Source: Chrysoperla carnea (lineage: Eukaryota; Arthropoda; Insecta; Neuroptera; Chrysopidae). Taken from it: a DNA stretch of 64,000 nucleotides. The translations under genes were made by a program, and so were the position numbers. Position 1 is the first letter of the stretch. Every line of letters starts with the position of its first letter. The stretch covers positions 64,797,501-64,861,500 of the forward strand of contig NC_058341.1 in the NCBI RefSeq assembly GCF_905475395.1. The letters are read 5' to 3'. Below are positions 1 through 12,957 of the stretch, one piece after another. A model generated the notes under the pieces. The model had not been told where the DNA came from, made no database searches, and saw only the letters and a list, made by a program, of their open reading frames with translations.

Positions 1-1016
1 AAAGACGAAACAATTCAAGGAAATCCTAATTAATTAAAAATAATACTAAAAATTCGTATCGCCGGAGTTGCGTTAGCTAAGCGAATTCCCTCAGAGATTG
101 AAAAAAAAAACAATTTTCTTAAAATGGAATATTGCATTTTGAATTGTTCAAGAATTTTTATTTCGAAAAAAAAACGTCTTGAGAAAAAAATCACAAGAGT
201 TTACAACTGATTTTATAAATAAAAAAAATTTTCTTTGCAAAAATTCAAAATTTTGAACTTTGCGCACCCCCACCCCTTGTTTATCTGTCGACTTTTCTCA
301 TTAACGAACTTAACCTTTCAAATACCAAAACCCTTCTTGATACCAAATTTTATTCAAATCGGATTTAAATTGCAACCGCTAGAGAGTTTACAGACATATA
401 AACGTTTAGATATATAAATAAATATATATATAAAAATATATACATTTTAACGATGGTCATTTTTGACATCTATTAGGTAGGATCGATGAATATTTGAAAA
501 ATTTTTTGCCAGAATTCCATCATCAGTACAAAAGCAATAGCTCCATTTCCTTCGGCAAATCATTAAATAAATTTATTAAATAATCTAATGATTGAATTTT
601 TTTTTAAATTACCGCAACGTTAATTTTTTAATAGATTAGTAGGCTTTTATCAATATTAGTCTTGATCGATAAATACTATGGATTAATTAAAAAATAATAT
701 GGACGAATTGAAAAATTTTGAGAAAATTTTTTTAAACACATTTATGTTCCTCAATGTATTTTTTAATAATTAATTGTTGTGAGCTTTAATTTGTGGAAGT
801 TCATTAATTTAATTCGATTTTAGAAAAATAAAATTATGTAAATTAATTATTTAAAAATTATAATTAATAAATAAATATTTTTAAATAATTAATTTACAAA
901 AATATTTTTTTTCTAAAATCGAATATTTTTTAATATTTGTATTTTCAGTGATATTAATCTCATTACATTAACTTTAATATTTTGATAATTAATCTGAAAT
1001 TATTACAAACGAGTTG
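1..1016. other. AT-rich stretch without a gene
   Basis: No coding signal. AGCGAATTCCCTCAGAGATTG (77-101) occurs inverted at about 34740-34770, so at least 30-120 is interspersed repeat. The remainder is poly-A/T and simple AT sequence. Confidence 0.6.
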
Positions 1017-1612
1017 AAAACAAGTGAAAATCAACAATTGAGTTAATTGTTGAAATACCATGTATAGACAGTGTTGATTACGGAATCGTTGGTTTTTTCA
1101 TGTCATGTAAGTAAAGAGAGATAGCCAGTCATGCATACATGTCACACCCACATGACTGATATCCCCATATAATACATACTATACAATATTCGAACCTAAT
1201 TTGCACCCTCACGAGTAATCAGTGATGTTTTCGAAAAAATGTTTCCAAATTAAATTGTTTATTTTTTATAAGGAACATTTCAATTTTTGTTCTACCTCTA
1301 ACGGTTTACAAAATGGGTCCTAAGGACCCAAGACATAATTGACCTATATTGCTCATTTACGAACTCGACATCACTTTTTACGACCTGAGCACGGTGTAAA
1401 AAATTTTACTTGATATCTTTTTTTGTTTTTGAGTTATCGCGATGACAGGCGGACAGACAGACAGACAGGCAGGCAGGCAGGCAAGCGGGAATGAACTAAT
1501 TAGGTGATTTTATGAATCCCTATAACAAAATTTTGTTCATAGCATCAATATTTTTAAGCGTTACTTGGGACTAAACTTAGTATACCTTAATATATTTCAT
1601 ATACATGGTATA
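1017..1612 (-). mobile_element. Helentron-like short element (HINE/DINE-1 type), copy 1
   Basis: Read on the minus strand, family members start TACCATGTATATATGAAAT (sub-terminal inverted repeat), have a GTCY microsatellite (here about 1447-1485), a block ATAACTCAAAAAC, a second inverted ACCATG repeat and a terminal hairpin (CAATT ... AATTG) before TTTTCACTTGTT. That is the layout of DINE-1/HINE elements (non-autonomous Helentrons). No coding capacity. Confidence 0.75.
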
Positions 1613-1615
1613 AAA

Positions 1616-1929
1616 ATTCAGAACAAACTCGCCAGTAAATATCCCAACAACTTACAAGAAACATTGGTTACATTATCAAAATTGAAGACACCTTAGCCAA
1701 TGAAGATGTACGCTCGGTATAAAACGGATGTAATTTATTGCATTCACGAAATTTTCAAGATGTTTATCCTAATGTAGATATTGTTCTACGTATTTTTCTG
1801 AGTATCGAAGCTACAAATTGTTCAGGAGAAAGATCTTTTTCCAACCTGAAAAGGGTAAAAAATTACTTACGTGCAAGCATGGGCCAAGATTGACTTAATG
1901 CTCTTGCATTATTGTTTATTGAAACTTAA
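1616..1929 (+). mobile_element. hAT transposase C-terminal relic
   Basis: From 1753 the frame reads FQDVYPNVDIVLRIFLSIEA, TNCSGERSFSNLKRVKNYLR, ASMGQD, TGA, LNALALLFIET and stop. ERSFS.LK..K..LR..M.Q..L..LALL is the hATC dimerisation domain. The TGA and the frameshift upstream show that it is dead. A Helentron-like copy ends directly before it. Confidence 0.75.
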
Positions 1930-2239
1930 TTAGTGCAAGAAATTGATTATAAAGATATATAAAATCGACGTTATTCCGCGCAAACCAAAACCAGAAAGAA
2001 GAAAGTGATTTTTTAAATAAAATGTTAATTATTTATTTTTGAAAAATTATATTCAAGATTATAATTTATAAGTATTTAAAATTATATTTATAATTAAATA
2101 AAATTTTACCCTAAAAAATTAAAAAATATTTGAAAATTAGATTTTTAATTTCATTAATCATTCCTTTAGGAGCCGATTATAAAATATGAGTTTTAGGATA
2201 CCAAAAAAAAAGTAGAAATAATCACTCCATCACAAAGTA

Positions 2240-3505
2240 GTGTAGTCTATCTATTTTGACCACAATGTTAAATTTTTGTAACCGAGGTTCAGCAAACCAA
2301 TACATGTAAAAAATCGGAAATTTTCCGTAGAAATCAATGCTCTATTTTTTACACTTTTAAAGTGTAAAAAATAGTGCAAGTGTAATAATTAAGTATCACA
2401 TTCAAAATTGCTGCCAAAGTTGTATTTTTTTTAAAATACTCTTTGTATCAAAAAAAGTTTCGAACAAAAATGTTGCGAAACTTTTTATTTCGGATCGATC
2501 TAGCCTAGTTAGATGTCAAAAAATTATGAAATAAAAAATTTATTGACAAGAAAAGTGTTAAAAATTGCATTTTTTTTAAACTCCGGTATCTCCTTGAAAA
2601 AAATATATTTTTAAACGACCCTTACGCAAAAGTTAGTCCTTAATATGCCCAAGAAAAGCGTTTTTGCAAATTTGAAAAATATTGACAAGTTTGGGAAAAA
2701 TCGCTTTTATCGACAAAAAGCCTTTTTCTTTCAATTCTAATAGCTCATATGCGCGTGCTTTTTTATTAACGTTTGTGTGCTTAAAATTTTCTTCAATAGT
2801 TGCCTGAATTTGTGCGGATATTGCGCGCTTGATTAATTGATCGATAACATGCGAAATATTGGTAAAAAAATCGGTTGTAACACATTTTGAAATACTATAT
2901 TAATTATTGTTTCAATTTTTTACCTAGTATATTTGCTGCTAGTTGATATTTATACTATTAGTGAGGTCTTAATTTCTGATGGAGGTTTTTTACTTCAAAA
3001 ATTTGTTTGGGCATCTAGTAAAACTGTGCTCGAAATTTTAAAATTGTTTCCAAACTACTCGCAAAATCGTTTTTTTTTTTTCGGTCATCCGGATGATGCT
3101 AGAGTACTAAGTCAGTAGGACGTATACGTAGTTAATTGAAAAACCGGCTCTTAAAACAGAATTTGACTGATAATAATGCGTCCAAAAGAAAAATTTCTAT
3201 GTAATTAAAAAATTTTTTATTGCAAAATAGTACGATATGAGTGATGAACTGCAGTACCTTCAGTAGGTTGAAGATTCGCTAAGTTAAGTAACCACCTACA
3301 AACATATTGAACTTTTTTGAAAGTTTTTTTTTAAAAACCTAAAAAAACTATTTTAAACCAGCTTTGGCAGCGATTTTGAATGTGATCCCACGCTTTAAAA
3401 GTGTAAAAAGTGCATTAAATTCTACGGAAAATTTCCGACTTTTTACATGTTGGTTTGTTGTATCTTGGCTTTAGCTCGATAAATGTAGATTGACCAGTCC
3501 AAAGC
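2240..3505. mobile_element. TIR element of about 1.27 kb
   Basis: Inverted arms of roughly 190 bp: left includes CATGTAAAAAATCGGAAATTTTCCGTAG and ATTCAAAATTGCTGCCAAAG; right includes CTACGGAAAATTTCCGACTTTTTACATG and CTTTGGCAGCGATTTTGAAT. No transposase frame inside. Ends are approximate and no clear target duplication is seen. Confidence 0.65.
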
Positions 3506-5746
3506 AAAAAAGGGCGGCATGTCAAACCGTGCCTAGGGATACATCAAGCCTAAATTCGCCACTGCAAGTTTAATAAAACATCATATATTTAGTATATAGC
3601 AAATATTTGCTAGATAAAGAATTTCGAAGTCTAGTCGCATACCTACTTACTCTTAAACGTAAATATCAATTCATAGAAACTTGGAAAATGTACAAAAAAA
3701 TAAAAATATGATGTAACAGCTTTCACATTAATGCCCTTCACTAGGCAGCTTATAATTTTAAAATTAAATAAGATGCTCAATGAAGAGCCGAAACGTGATC
3801 GGCAAAACGAAACAATTTTAAAATAATAAAAAAATTAAATATAAGGATATAAAAAAAGCAAAAAAAGTAGAATTTGTATACGATACATACCATCAAGAAA
3901 ACCAAGAGTAAAGAAGGTCTTCAACAATCTCACTAAACTTAGACTTAGATGTTCTTTGAGTAATTTTTAAATATTAAATGAAATTAAAATGATTTGTATT
4001 TGGTGTTATAAAGGATAACTAAGCAGTAACTAGTGTAATGTAGCTTCCGGTATGGTATGCTTATCACCAAAAACATCCGTTACAAAGCTAAACTAAGAGT
4101 GATAAATTCATAAAAATTAATTTTTATAAATTTTTAACACAATATGGTTTTTTTTCCATATCATTATAAAAATATAGAAAGATGATTGAGATGTTTTACC
4201 TCTATGTATAAAAATCATGTATTATTATTATTGAGGCACTTAAACCAGGCGGCCAACCTTCTACGGGTATTTTACTATTAGGCGGGGAGTCGGTGACAAT
4301 AAAACTGCACTTACATGGATTTCGAAGGTACAATATGAGCTAAAAGTGTGCCAGGGTTTATCCTGGCAGAATTTTTATAAATCTTTATATTTTTAATTAT
4401 GACAAGTATTATGCACTTTCATGGAAATTAATTTGTAAGAGACCAGTTTATTGCAAATTTTACAAGCGTGAATCCAGGGCACAAAAAAAGTGATGTCGGC
4501 CAAATGCGAATTACAAAAGTAAATTTGTGTTTTTTACACATCACAACGTCACATTTAGACTGATAAATTCTGAGCCAATTTTGATGAAACTTTAAATCGA
4601 ATTAAACAACAGTACCTATACATTTTACATTAAAAAATGTTCCCTATAAACATTATCAGATGAGGGTTTAGTTGAAATTAGGAACAATAGACTATTTAAA
4701 GCGATTCATTGTTTTTTTTTTTTAATTTTAATAAATCATAAGTCCATTTAGGTGATGGACATACTCATCATGCCCATATGGGTGGATCCGCCACCAGTGG
4801 CAGAAAAGTCAGACACACCGTTTTTTATAATTCATTGGAAACCAACTTTTTTGAGGTACACACTTCGTGACCATGGGGATGGATTAGAAATTTTAACAAA
4901 AACAAAAATCCAAAAAAGTTGCACAAAAATTTGGCTTAAAACGATCATTTTTTTAGATTTTTTTTTTGGAAATTTTTGAAAAAAACGGTTTTTTGGGAAA
5001 ACTATTGATTTTTGTTGATAACATTAAATGGGAAAGTTGAAGATAATAAAAAAATATGTATTTCGACCCTGTATGTTTATTCGTTCCCTTATTATAAGAA
5101 ATTAAAGTTTTGAAAATGACAAATTTTTTTCTCGAAAACGGCGGAGGTGGGGGATAGTAATAGTTTGAAAAGGTAGTACTTTTTATGTACTATTTATGAT
5201 ATAACACGATATATTATTATAATATAATTAATGTTGAATTTTTCAACGTTCGAATTATTTTCGGAGATACAGCGGATTTTCTGGTAACGAAGGTCGAATT
5301 TATCGCTCTGTACTGCGAGTTTCTGCTGCTTCAAAAGAAAACAAACCAGCTCCGTCAACAAAAAAAACTTTGCAAGACATTGCATATGAAGTAGAAGAAG
5401 GACTAATGTATGGATTTCGGATCCCCGATTAATCCAAAATGAGTAATATTATTATCCGAGTTTCTCTGTACATGTTTTACTTGAAACTACATTTTTCGAG
5501 TTGGTTGACTTGATATCTCAAGTTCTACTCGATTCCTTTGAAATTTGGTGGGAATCTTCATTATAAAACTCTCTATCGTCTGAACCTTAGTTTTAACAAA
5601 ATTCCAATTTTGATTATTTAAAAACAATTCGAATATACCAAAAAAAGGGATCAAAACAACTTTTTTTTTCATTTCGACGATATTTTATCTTTTTTTTTGG
5701 CTGAGGTACAGACGAGAGCGTTATATTATAATGTTTATAATAAAAA
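3506..5746. other. Non-genic stretch
   Basis: Small open frames (for example 4752-4979) lack codon bias or recognisable domains. I see no repeat ends I can pair within the window. A GC-richer patch at 4240-4370 may be a repeat fragment. Confidence 0.5.
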
Positions 5747-6657
5747 GATATAGCGTGTCCCCGGAAAACTATACTTGTAAATTTTCTTATTTTTCATTTT
5801 AAGAAAAAAAGTCATTATTTATAAAAATTTTTGCTTGTTCTGAAAAGTATGTAGGTATATATAAAACCTCTAAATAATGTACAAGGTACTCAAAATATTG
5901 AAATCACTATTTTTCTTTTTGGTAAACTACCCCCTGGTGGAAAAAATAATTGAAGAAAGAATAAGAAATTCTGAAAAAGTCTTAGAACTTTGAATTTCTC
6001 AACGTTTTCGGACTAGTCTAATTCAGAGTTATTCAGAGTTCTTAATACTTTTTTAAAGTTTCTAAAACTATTTCAGAGTTTCCTAAGACTTATTAAGACT
6101 TATTCTTTTTTCAAATATTTTTTCCACCAGAGCCCTTCCTTTTTATAAGTTGACAAAATGTTCAGAAAAGTTGCTCGCAATTAACAATTATGAAGCATCA
6201 TTTTTTGTTTGAACAAAAGTTGTAAGTACAAAAGAACGTGTGAAAGAAAATAATCATAAATCAAATAACATGTACCATTCGAGAGTGTAGTTTTTTGTGG
6301 ACTAGGTTAGAAAATTAAAAAGGAAATTCATTTTCTCGCATAAACATTCACTAAGAATGGAATTGTCAAAGATGGAAAGATCTTCGTGAAATTTTGTATA
6401 GAATCATAATTGTTAATTTCGAGTAACTTTTCTTAGTAACATTTTGTCAACTTATAAAAAGAAAAGGTAGTTTACTCAACAAAAAAAAATAGTGATACCA
6501 AATTTTTCGCTACCCTGTACATTATTTAGAGGTTTTAAATATTCCTACATACTTTTCAGAACAAGCAAAATTTTTTATAAAGAATGACTTTTTTCTTAAA
6601 ATGCAAAATAAGAAAAGTTACAAGTATAGTTACCTCTATCCAGGGACACACTGTATA
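5747..6657. mobile_element. TIR element, ATA(T/C)AGYGTGTCC ends
   Basis: Arms of about 190 bp: GTGTCCCCGGAAAACTATAC at left and the diverged inverse GTATAGTTACCTCTATCCAG at right. Both arms carry TACATTATTTAGAGGTTTTA in opposite senses. A 201-bp MITE (5932-6132) sits in its centre. A further copy of one arm is at about 63272-63350. Confidence 0.7.
5932..6132. mobile_element. 200-bp MITE (CCCTGGTGG ends), copy 1
   Basis: TIRs of about 36 bp: CCCTGGTGGAAAAAATAATT and the inverse AAATATTTTTTCCACCAGAG. A second copy (14789-14988) is about 95 percent alike by eye. It is nested inside the 5747-6657 element. Confidence 0.85.
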
Positions 6658-6929
6658 ATGCATAAAGAATTTTCAAATTGTAACCTTTATAAAAAAAAAC
6701 TACCTTTGAATAAACGTTCCTTGACACTTGAAAATTTAATGGACATAGCGTTGTTAGCGTGGATCAGGGTCCGCCTTTGAACACATATACTTCATACCAA
6801 ATTGTTTTTTTTTTTTTGTATTTTGTATTTTTGAAGAAACATTACTGTAATTTATGGTTTTGTTGTATCTATATAACGATTTTATAATAATTTTCCATAT
6901 ATCTTCCAAAAATAGAGCAGGTGCCACAT

Positions 6930-8063
6930 AGAGTTGAGTGTACAAAATTCGAGGACCATTTTTTTTCCATTGATTCTTGCTTAGAAAATCTTATAAATTA
7001 ATATTCCGAATGTCGTCAGAAACCCTATTCGTCCAATTTTTGTATAAACAGTCAAATGTCAATTTTTTGAACCAAAAAAAGCCGAAGCTTTTTGGGTAAT
7101 CTTACGTCATAAATGATCCTTGTTATTTTTTCCTAAATTTAACCGTTTTGAGATATTAACAGTTTGATGTTTAAAAAAACTACAAAAAGTTATTTTCAAA
7201 GCTGAAAATTAAAGCATATAAATTAAATTTTTGAGCTTTTCCAAATTTTAAAATCATTTTTGAACATCTTTCTGAAGAGTAATTACAGAATGTTTAATTT
7301 TGAACAAGTTCTGAAGAGTAATTACAGAATGTTAAATTCTAAAGTCTCAATTTTTAAGTGTTAAAAATTGTTAAATTGTTAAATTATGAATTCTTAAAAG
7401 TGTTATAATATTTAAAATGTTTATTTTTTTGTAATCAGGCTATATATTTTAGACCGGGAGATAATGACAGAAAACGTTCTCCCATTTTCTGATGCATCCC
7501 TTTTTAAAAAAAAAGATAAGATAGAGAAGTTATTAGCAGCTGCACGCTTGCATGTTAAAGCTTTTCTTTTTGTCCAGAAATTTAGTGGCTTTCCGTGATA
7601 TTATACTGCCTGTCTTTGTAACATAAGGTAGTGCAAACAAAATCAAACATTAATAGTTGATGGCATGCAATTCACAACGGCGGAATGGGCTCAAAGGGCT
7701 ACGGAAAATGAGATGAAAATGAGTTACGATAAGAGATGTTCAAAGATGATTTTAAGATTTGGAAAAGCTTAAAAATTGAATTTATTTGCATTAATTTTCA
7801 GCTTTGAAAATAACCTTCTTGCAATTTTTCCAAACCTTTAATAACTCTTTAATAACTCAAAAACGTAAAATTACCCAAAAAAACCTCGAATAGCTTTATT
7901 TGGTTAAAAACATTAACATTTGACTGTTTCTGTGAAGGGGGTGGGATATACAAAAATTGGACGGATTGGGTTTCTGGCCACATTCGGAATATTAATCTAC
8001 AAGCTTTTCTGAACAAGATTCAATTGACAAAATGCGGCCCTCGATTTTTACACATTCAACTCT
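6930..8063. mobile_element. Long-TIR element, possible DDE transposase remnant
   Basis: Inverted arms of about 330 bp from GAGTTGAGTGTACAAAATTCG at left to CACATTCAACTC at right, both with TCAAATGTCAAT-type and TTATTTTCAAAGCTGAAAATT blocks. In the centre (about 7455-7600, plus strand) the frame FKKKDKIEKLLAAARLHVKA then FLFVQKFSGFP recalls the ARIHVERAI.R.K.F block of DDE_Tnp_4 (PIF/Harbinger and ISL2EU) transposases; that match is weak. Confidence 0.55.
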
Positions 8064-8094
8064 ATCTAGCGACTGCTCTAAAACTAAATTACAA

Positions 8095-8435
8095 CAAGTG
8101 AAAACAAACAATAGACTGAATTAAGTGTTAAAATACCATGTATAAACAGTGATAATGCCGCAATCGTTTGTTTTTTTACGTCACGTAAGTAAAGAAAGAT
8201 ATCTACTCTTAGATAGCCACACACACATAACTGATATTCCCATATAATACATACTATAAAATTGGCACCCAATTTGCAACAACAGTGATTTTTACGAAAA
8301 AATGTTTCAAACAAAATTTTTTTTTTTTATAAGTGACATTTTTTACATTTTAACTGTTATTCCATTTCTAACGGTTTGTAAATGGACTAACTATAGGTGA
8401 TTATATGAATACTTGTACCAAAGGTTTGTTTTTCA
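8095..8435 (-). mobile_element. Helentron-like element, copy lacking the microsatellite centre
   Basis: Carries the hairpin end (ACAAGTGAAAACAAACAAT), the ACCATG block and the GTTTGTAAATGGACTAA part, but the GTCY core and 5' end are gone. It begins about 30 bp after the long-TIR element at 6930-8063. Confidence 0.65.
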
Positions 8436-8899
8436 ATTTTTCGCATGTAGCTCGAAAGCGGTACACCGGACAGAAAATATCATTTTATCCAATATTAAAG
8501 AAGGTTAAATTTTTCGTCGAATGAGCCCATAAAACTTCAAATTTTAGTTCAGTGGCACTGTCCAAATCAATGGTTAGAATCAAGGAGTTGAAAACACAGT
8601 ATAATTTGTATAAAAAAAGGTTAGAAATCGGGAAAATTTCTCATTCAATTGCAAGCTTATATTTTTCGACTTTCTATATAAATTTCAAACAGATTACGCC
8701 TGTTGAAAAAGTCACAGAATAAAAATTGTTTAAGAATAAAATTTCACGTTATATATGACACCTCAATTTTCAAATTCAATCATTTTGAAAGACTAGATCT
8801 GGCAAAGATTTACCCAATCAGAAAACTAGTTATATAAAGCAAATAATTTTTAATTAGTACCTATTATTAATATTGAAATAATAAGCATTTAAAATTGAC

Positions 8900-9177
8900 C
8901 GGCTCAGTGGTCTGGCGGTCTAAGGCGTTAGTCTTTGACCGTTTGGCTACTGACTGGAAGGTTGCGGATTCGAATTCAGCCAGCGACAGTGTGAACAAAT
9001 TATAATTAATGGGGGTGCAGAATTAATCACATTGTCGTCGCTTGGATAAGAACGAAGTAACCGATTCCACCCACATCATAAAATATAATTGTATATATAC
9101 GAATATATTTAAATAAATAACGATGTGGGTGGCCTCTGTTAAGGCATATGTCAGAGAAACGGAGATTAAGCCCCATT
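8900..9177 (+). mobile_element. tRNA-derived SINE
   Basis: The 278-bp body starts with a tRNA-like head (GGCTCAGTGGTCTGGCGG, TCTAAGGCG; B-box-like GGATTCGAATTC at about 8967), followed by a unique body with a hairpin (CCACCCACATC and GATGTGGGTGG). It is flanked by a perfect 13-bp duplication ATTTAAAATTGAC (8887-8899 and 9178-9190). The head resembles a tRNA-Leu/Ser type. A young insertion. Confidence 0.88.
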
Positions 9178-9689
9178 ATTTAAAATTGACATGACATTGA
9201 TAAAAATGTGAATAAAAACATTTAATAGTATTTCATATTGAATAACATTTTCCATCGGGCATACCGTTTTCGAGCTACAAGCGAAAAACTGAATAACGAG
9301 CAAAAATCAGTTAATTGGCTCCCAAAAGATATACACACTACCTTGGATTGGGCAAACTCGGATTACACGCATTTAGGTCCAAATTGAGGCATTAAAATAA
9401 TTTCCATCTTGCTAAAAAAAACAACATGTATTTATGGTAGTATCAACTTGCCCAAAGCGAAGCGGACGGATAACGGCTCGTTTTAATATATTGTAGTGGT
9501 CAATTAAGTATAACTAATTTTTTATCCATGAATATCAACAACTTGAGGTTTCCTTTACAATTATACTTTTTTCTAAAATTAAAAAATTGAGGTTTCCTTT
9601 AAATTACCCCAAATATAATAATTAAACTAATTAATTGATAGCAAAATTGATTTTATTCATATTTTAATTATTTTTAAATATGTATATCA

Positions 9690-10145
9690 ACTCATCGTTT
9701 CGATCATGTACCTTTAAAATAATTGATTGAGTTAATTGTTTAAATATCCTTTATAGACAATGTTTAATATCAGTGTTTGTATTATTTTTAATAAATTAGA
9801 AAACTTTAAAAACCAAAACATTTATTGTGACTATCCGGCTTCCATTTGTTCCATTAGTTTTGTTAAATTTCGAAAATTTTAGATAACTTTCTTTTTTTCG
9901 TTTTAAAAAAATCTTTCACAATACTCACTAGTTGAAGCTACCCACAAATTTTCAACTCTCTATCTTTTATAGTTCTGGAGAAAATGGAAAGACCCAATTA
10001 GCGTATGTTGCTCATTTATAAACTCAAATTCACTTTTTACGTCTTTACAGTCGGACAGACAAACAAAAAATGGATTAATTAGGTAATTTTATGCGCACCT
10101 TTACCGAAATTTTATTTGTAGCATAAATTTTTCTAAGCATTTTGC
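9690..10145 (-). mobile_element. Diverged Helentron-like element
   Basis: Recognisable by TTGATTGAGTTAATTGTTTAAATATCC, the region with GACAGACAAACA and TGGATTAATTAGGTAATTTTATG, and GTAGCATAAATTTTTCTAAGC. It differs more from the other copies, so an older insertion or subfamily. Confidence 0.5.
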
Positions 10146-10307
10146 ACAATTTTTTTTCTACAATACTATATAAACATGTCATTTGTTACCGAGATATGTC
10201 GCTTCGAAAAAAACGTCATTTTTCAAATCTACCTATTGTACAATTCGCAAAGGAATTTGTAAGTCAGCTAAGTGCTTATATTAGTCACATCAATAAATGT
10301 TTTTAAT

Positions 10308-11172
10308 CGGGAGTCCTTAATAACAGCTCCGATTTCGATGATTCTTTTTTTCAAAATGATTCTTTTTGTATATTATTTAGAATCAGAAATATTCCAGAGG
10401 GGGTAAATGACGGAATAAGCACTGTCGCGACTGCGATACATCGACGTGTAGGATATTGACTTTATACTGTAGATGTCATTTAAGAACTGATTTTTTTATA
10501 TTCATCTCCTAAAAAGATGAAAAAGGGGATGAAAATTTGTATGAAAATATATCTAAACAGTCATTTTTGAGTTCACTACTTAACCGATTTTATAAATTAT
10601 TTCATCTGTAGAATGCTACATTATCAGCAAGTAACATGGGCGTATTTTCTTTTCAAAATAATTAGAGATTCACACTAAAAATTAAAATCCATTAAATAGT
10701 GGACAAAAGACACGTTAACAGAATTGAAGGTTTTAACCTGGATATCTGCTAGTTATTTATATTGTTTGAACAATATTTGTGCAACTTATTTAAAAAAATC
10801 ACTCTTGCGTGATTTTTCACACAAAATATGTATTTTAACTTATTAACAATAAAAATGAATTACAACTTTTGGTGCGTAACCCTTACTATTTTTTAAAACA
10901 AAGTACAATCCACGTTAATTTCACCCTTTTACGGGATGGATTTCAAAAAATTTTATCTTAATTGACACTCACAGTGTGATATATTAATATCCATTCGAAA
11001 TTTCAAACTTCTATCATTAGCGATTTAGGCTGGACGTCGCTATATTAGTCGCGACATTGCCTATTCCCCCACCAGATTATTTCCCCCTTCTGAAATGTTT
11101 CTGATTTACAAACAATCATTTTGAAAAAAAAAAATTATCAAATTTGGAGCTGTTATTGAGGACTCCCTAAGA
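10308..11172. mobile_element. TIR element, AGTCCTTAATAACAGCTCC ends
   Basis: Left end GGGAGTCCTTAATAACAGCTCC and right end GGAGCTGTTATTGAGGACTCCC; then inverted TTAGAATCAGAAATATT and TTCTGATTTACAAA. No frame inside. A second copy is at 44429-45572. Confidence 0.75.
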
Positions 11173-11378
11173 ATGGCTATTTTATGTATTCCTTTATCCG
11201 ACTCTATAAATTTCAAATTAAAATGCAACACTTCGATTAGAGGGCAAATATTAAACAAATAGATACTTTTTTAGCGAAGTTACAAAAATCGATCCGTTAC
11301 AGGGTTAATTGTTTATACAACTTTGAATTTATTATACAGGCGAACTGCCTGGTTTCGAGGTCCTAAATGGCAGAGAAA

Positions 11379-11939
11379 ACAAGTGAAAACAAACAATTGA
11401 CTGAGTTAATTGTTGAAATACCATGCATAGTCAGTGTTGTTTTCTTTATCACATTACACATACAAACATGTGACACATACATAACTGATAATCAAGTATA
11501 GTACATATTATAAAATTTCCGCCTAATTGGCGCCCTCAGGGGTAAACAGTGATGTTTACGAAAAAATGTTTTAAACAAAAGTTGTTTAATTTTTGATAAA
11601 GAATATTTTTTACATTTAAACTTTTGTTCTATTCTGACGGTTTACAAGATGGGTCTTACGGGCACAAGACCCAATTGACCTATGATGCTCATTTACGAAC
11701 TTGATCTCACTTTTTACGTCCTGAGTACGCTGTAAAAATTTCAGCTCGATATCTTTTTTCGTTTTTGACTTATCGTGTCCACAGACGGACGGACGGCAGG
11801 CAACCGAAAATGGACTAATTAGGTGATTTTATGAACACCTATGACAAAATGTGTTTCCTAGCATCATTATTTTTAAGCGTTACAAACTTGGGACTAATTA
11901 ACTTAATATACTATGTATATTTCATATATACATGGTATA
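11379..11939 (-). mobile_element. Helentron-like element, full copy
   Basis: Complete: hairpin end ACAAGTGAAAACAAACAATTG at left, GACGGACGGACGG core near 11785, and ATATTTCATATATACATGGTATAA at right. Very similar to the copies at 13799 and 42767, so probably recent. Confidence 0.75.
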
Positions 11940-12360
11940 ATAATAGCAGACGCGACTAAACTTTTTTTACGTCAGAAAAAAGAGGCCAATTTATTGACTA
12001 TTTTTTTGAAAAATACTCAATATGAAAATTTGTTAACTCTGGACTTCATTGTTAAAAATTATGATTTTTAGCGGCAATTTTCATTGTTTTGATGCTTTTC
12101 GACTTTATAAAAAGAAAACGGTGCACCGCACATAAAAAAAGATAAGAGCTAAAAAATTTTAAGATTTTATCAAAATACGTAGTTTAAGATTAGTTGCGAC
12201 CTTTTGTCTTTGATCATTCAATTGTTGTAAACAAAACAAAACAAAAACTAGCTCAAAACAACAATTTCTGTTTGATTTTTTTTCTGCTGAACAAATGCTT
12301 GTATAGATATCTTATTTCAGCGAAAATGTTGTATTTTGTTTATAAAATACACAGTTTTTA

Positions 12361-12957
12361 AACCATGTATAAGAAATATACCAAGGTATACTAAGTTTGG
12401 TCCCAAGTTTGTAACGCTTAAACATATTGATGCTATGAACAAAATTTTGGTACAGGTGTTCATAAAATCATCTAATTAGGCCATTTCCGGTTGTCCATCT
12501 GTCTGTCTGTCTGTCTGTCCATCTGTCATCACGATAACTCAAAAACAAAAAAAGACATCAAGTTGAAATTTTACAGCGTGTTCAGGTCGTAAAAAAACAG
12601 GCCGAGTTCGTAAATGAACAACATAGGTCAATTGGGTCTGGGTTCGTAGGACCCATCTTGTAAACCGTTAGAGATAGAACAAAAGTTCCTTATAAAAAAA
12701 TAAAAAAACTATAAAACTAAACTTTTATTTGAAACATTTTTTTGAAAACATCACTGTTTAATCGTGAGGGTGCAAATTACGTTCGAATATTGTAGTGCCA
12801 TTCCCATATGTATTAAATGGGAATATTAGTCATGTATGTATGGCTGGCTATCTCCCTTTACTGACATTATGTGAAAAAACAAACGATTCCATAATCAACA
12901 CTGTCTGTACATGGTATATCAACAATTAACTCAGTCAACTATTTGTTTTCACTTGTT
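12361..12957 (+). mobile_element. Helentron-like element, full copy
   Basis: Starts ACCATGTATAAGAAATATACC, has a GTCTGTCTGTCTGTCTGTCC core near 12500 and ends TTTGTTTTCACTTGTT, followed by a T run. Opposite orientation to the copy 420 bp to its left. Confidence 0.75.

Noticed and set aside
1441-1500. CRISPR-like short repeats (GACAGACAGGCAGGCAGG)
   Set aside because: It is the tetranucleotide microsatellite in the core of Helentron-like elements; no spacers.
8905-8980. A real tRNA gene
   Set aside because: The acceptor stem does not close and the sequence continues into a SINE body with target-site duplication.
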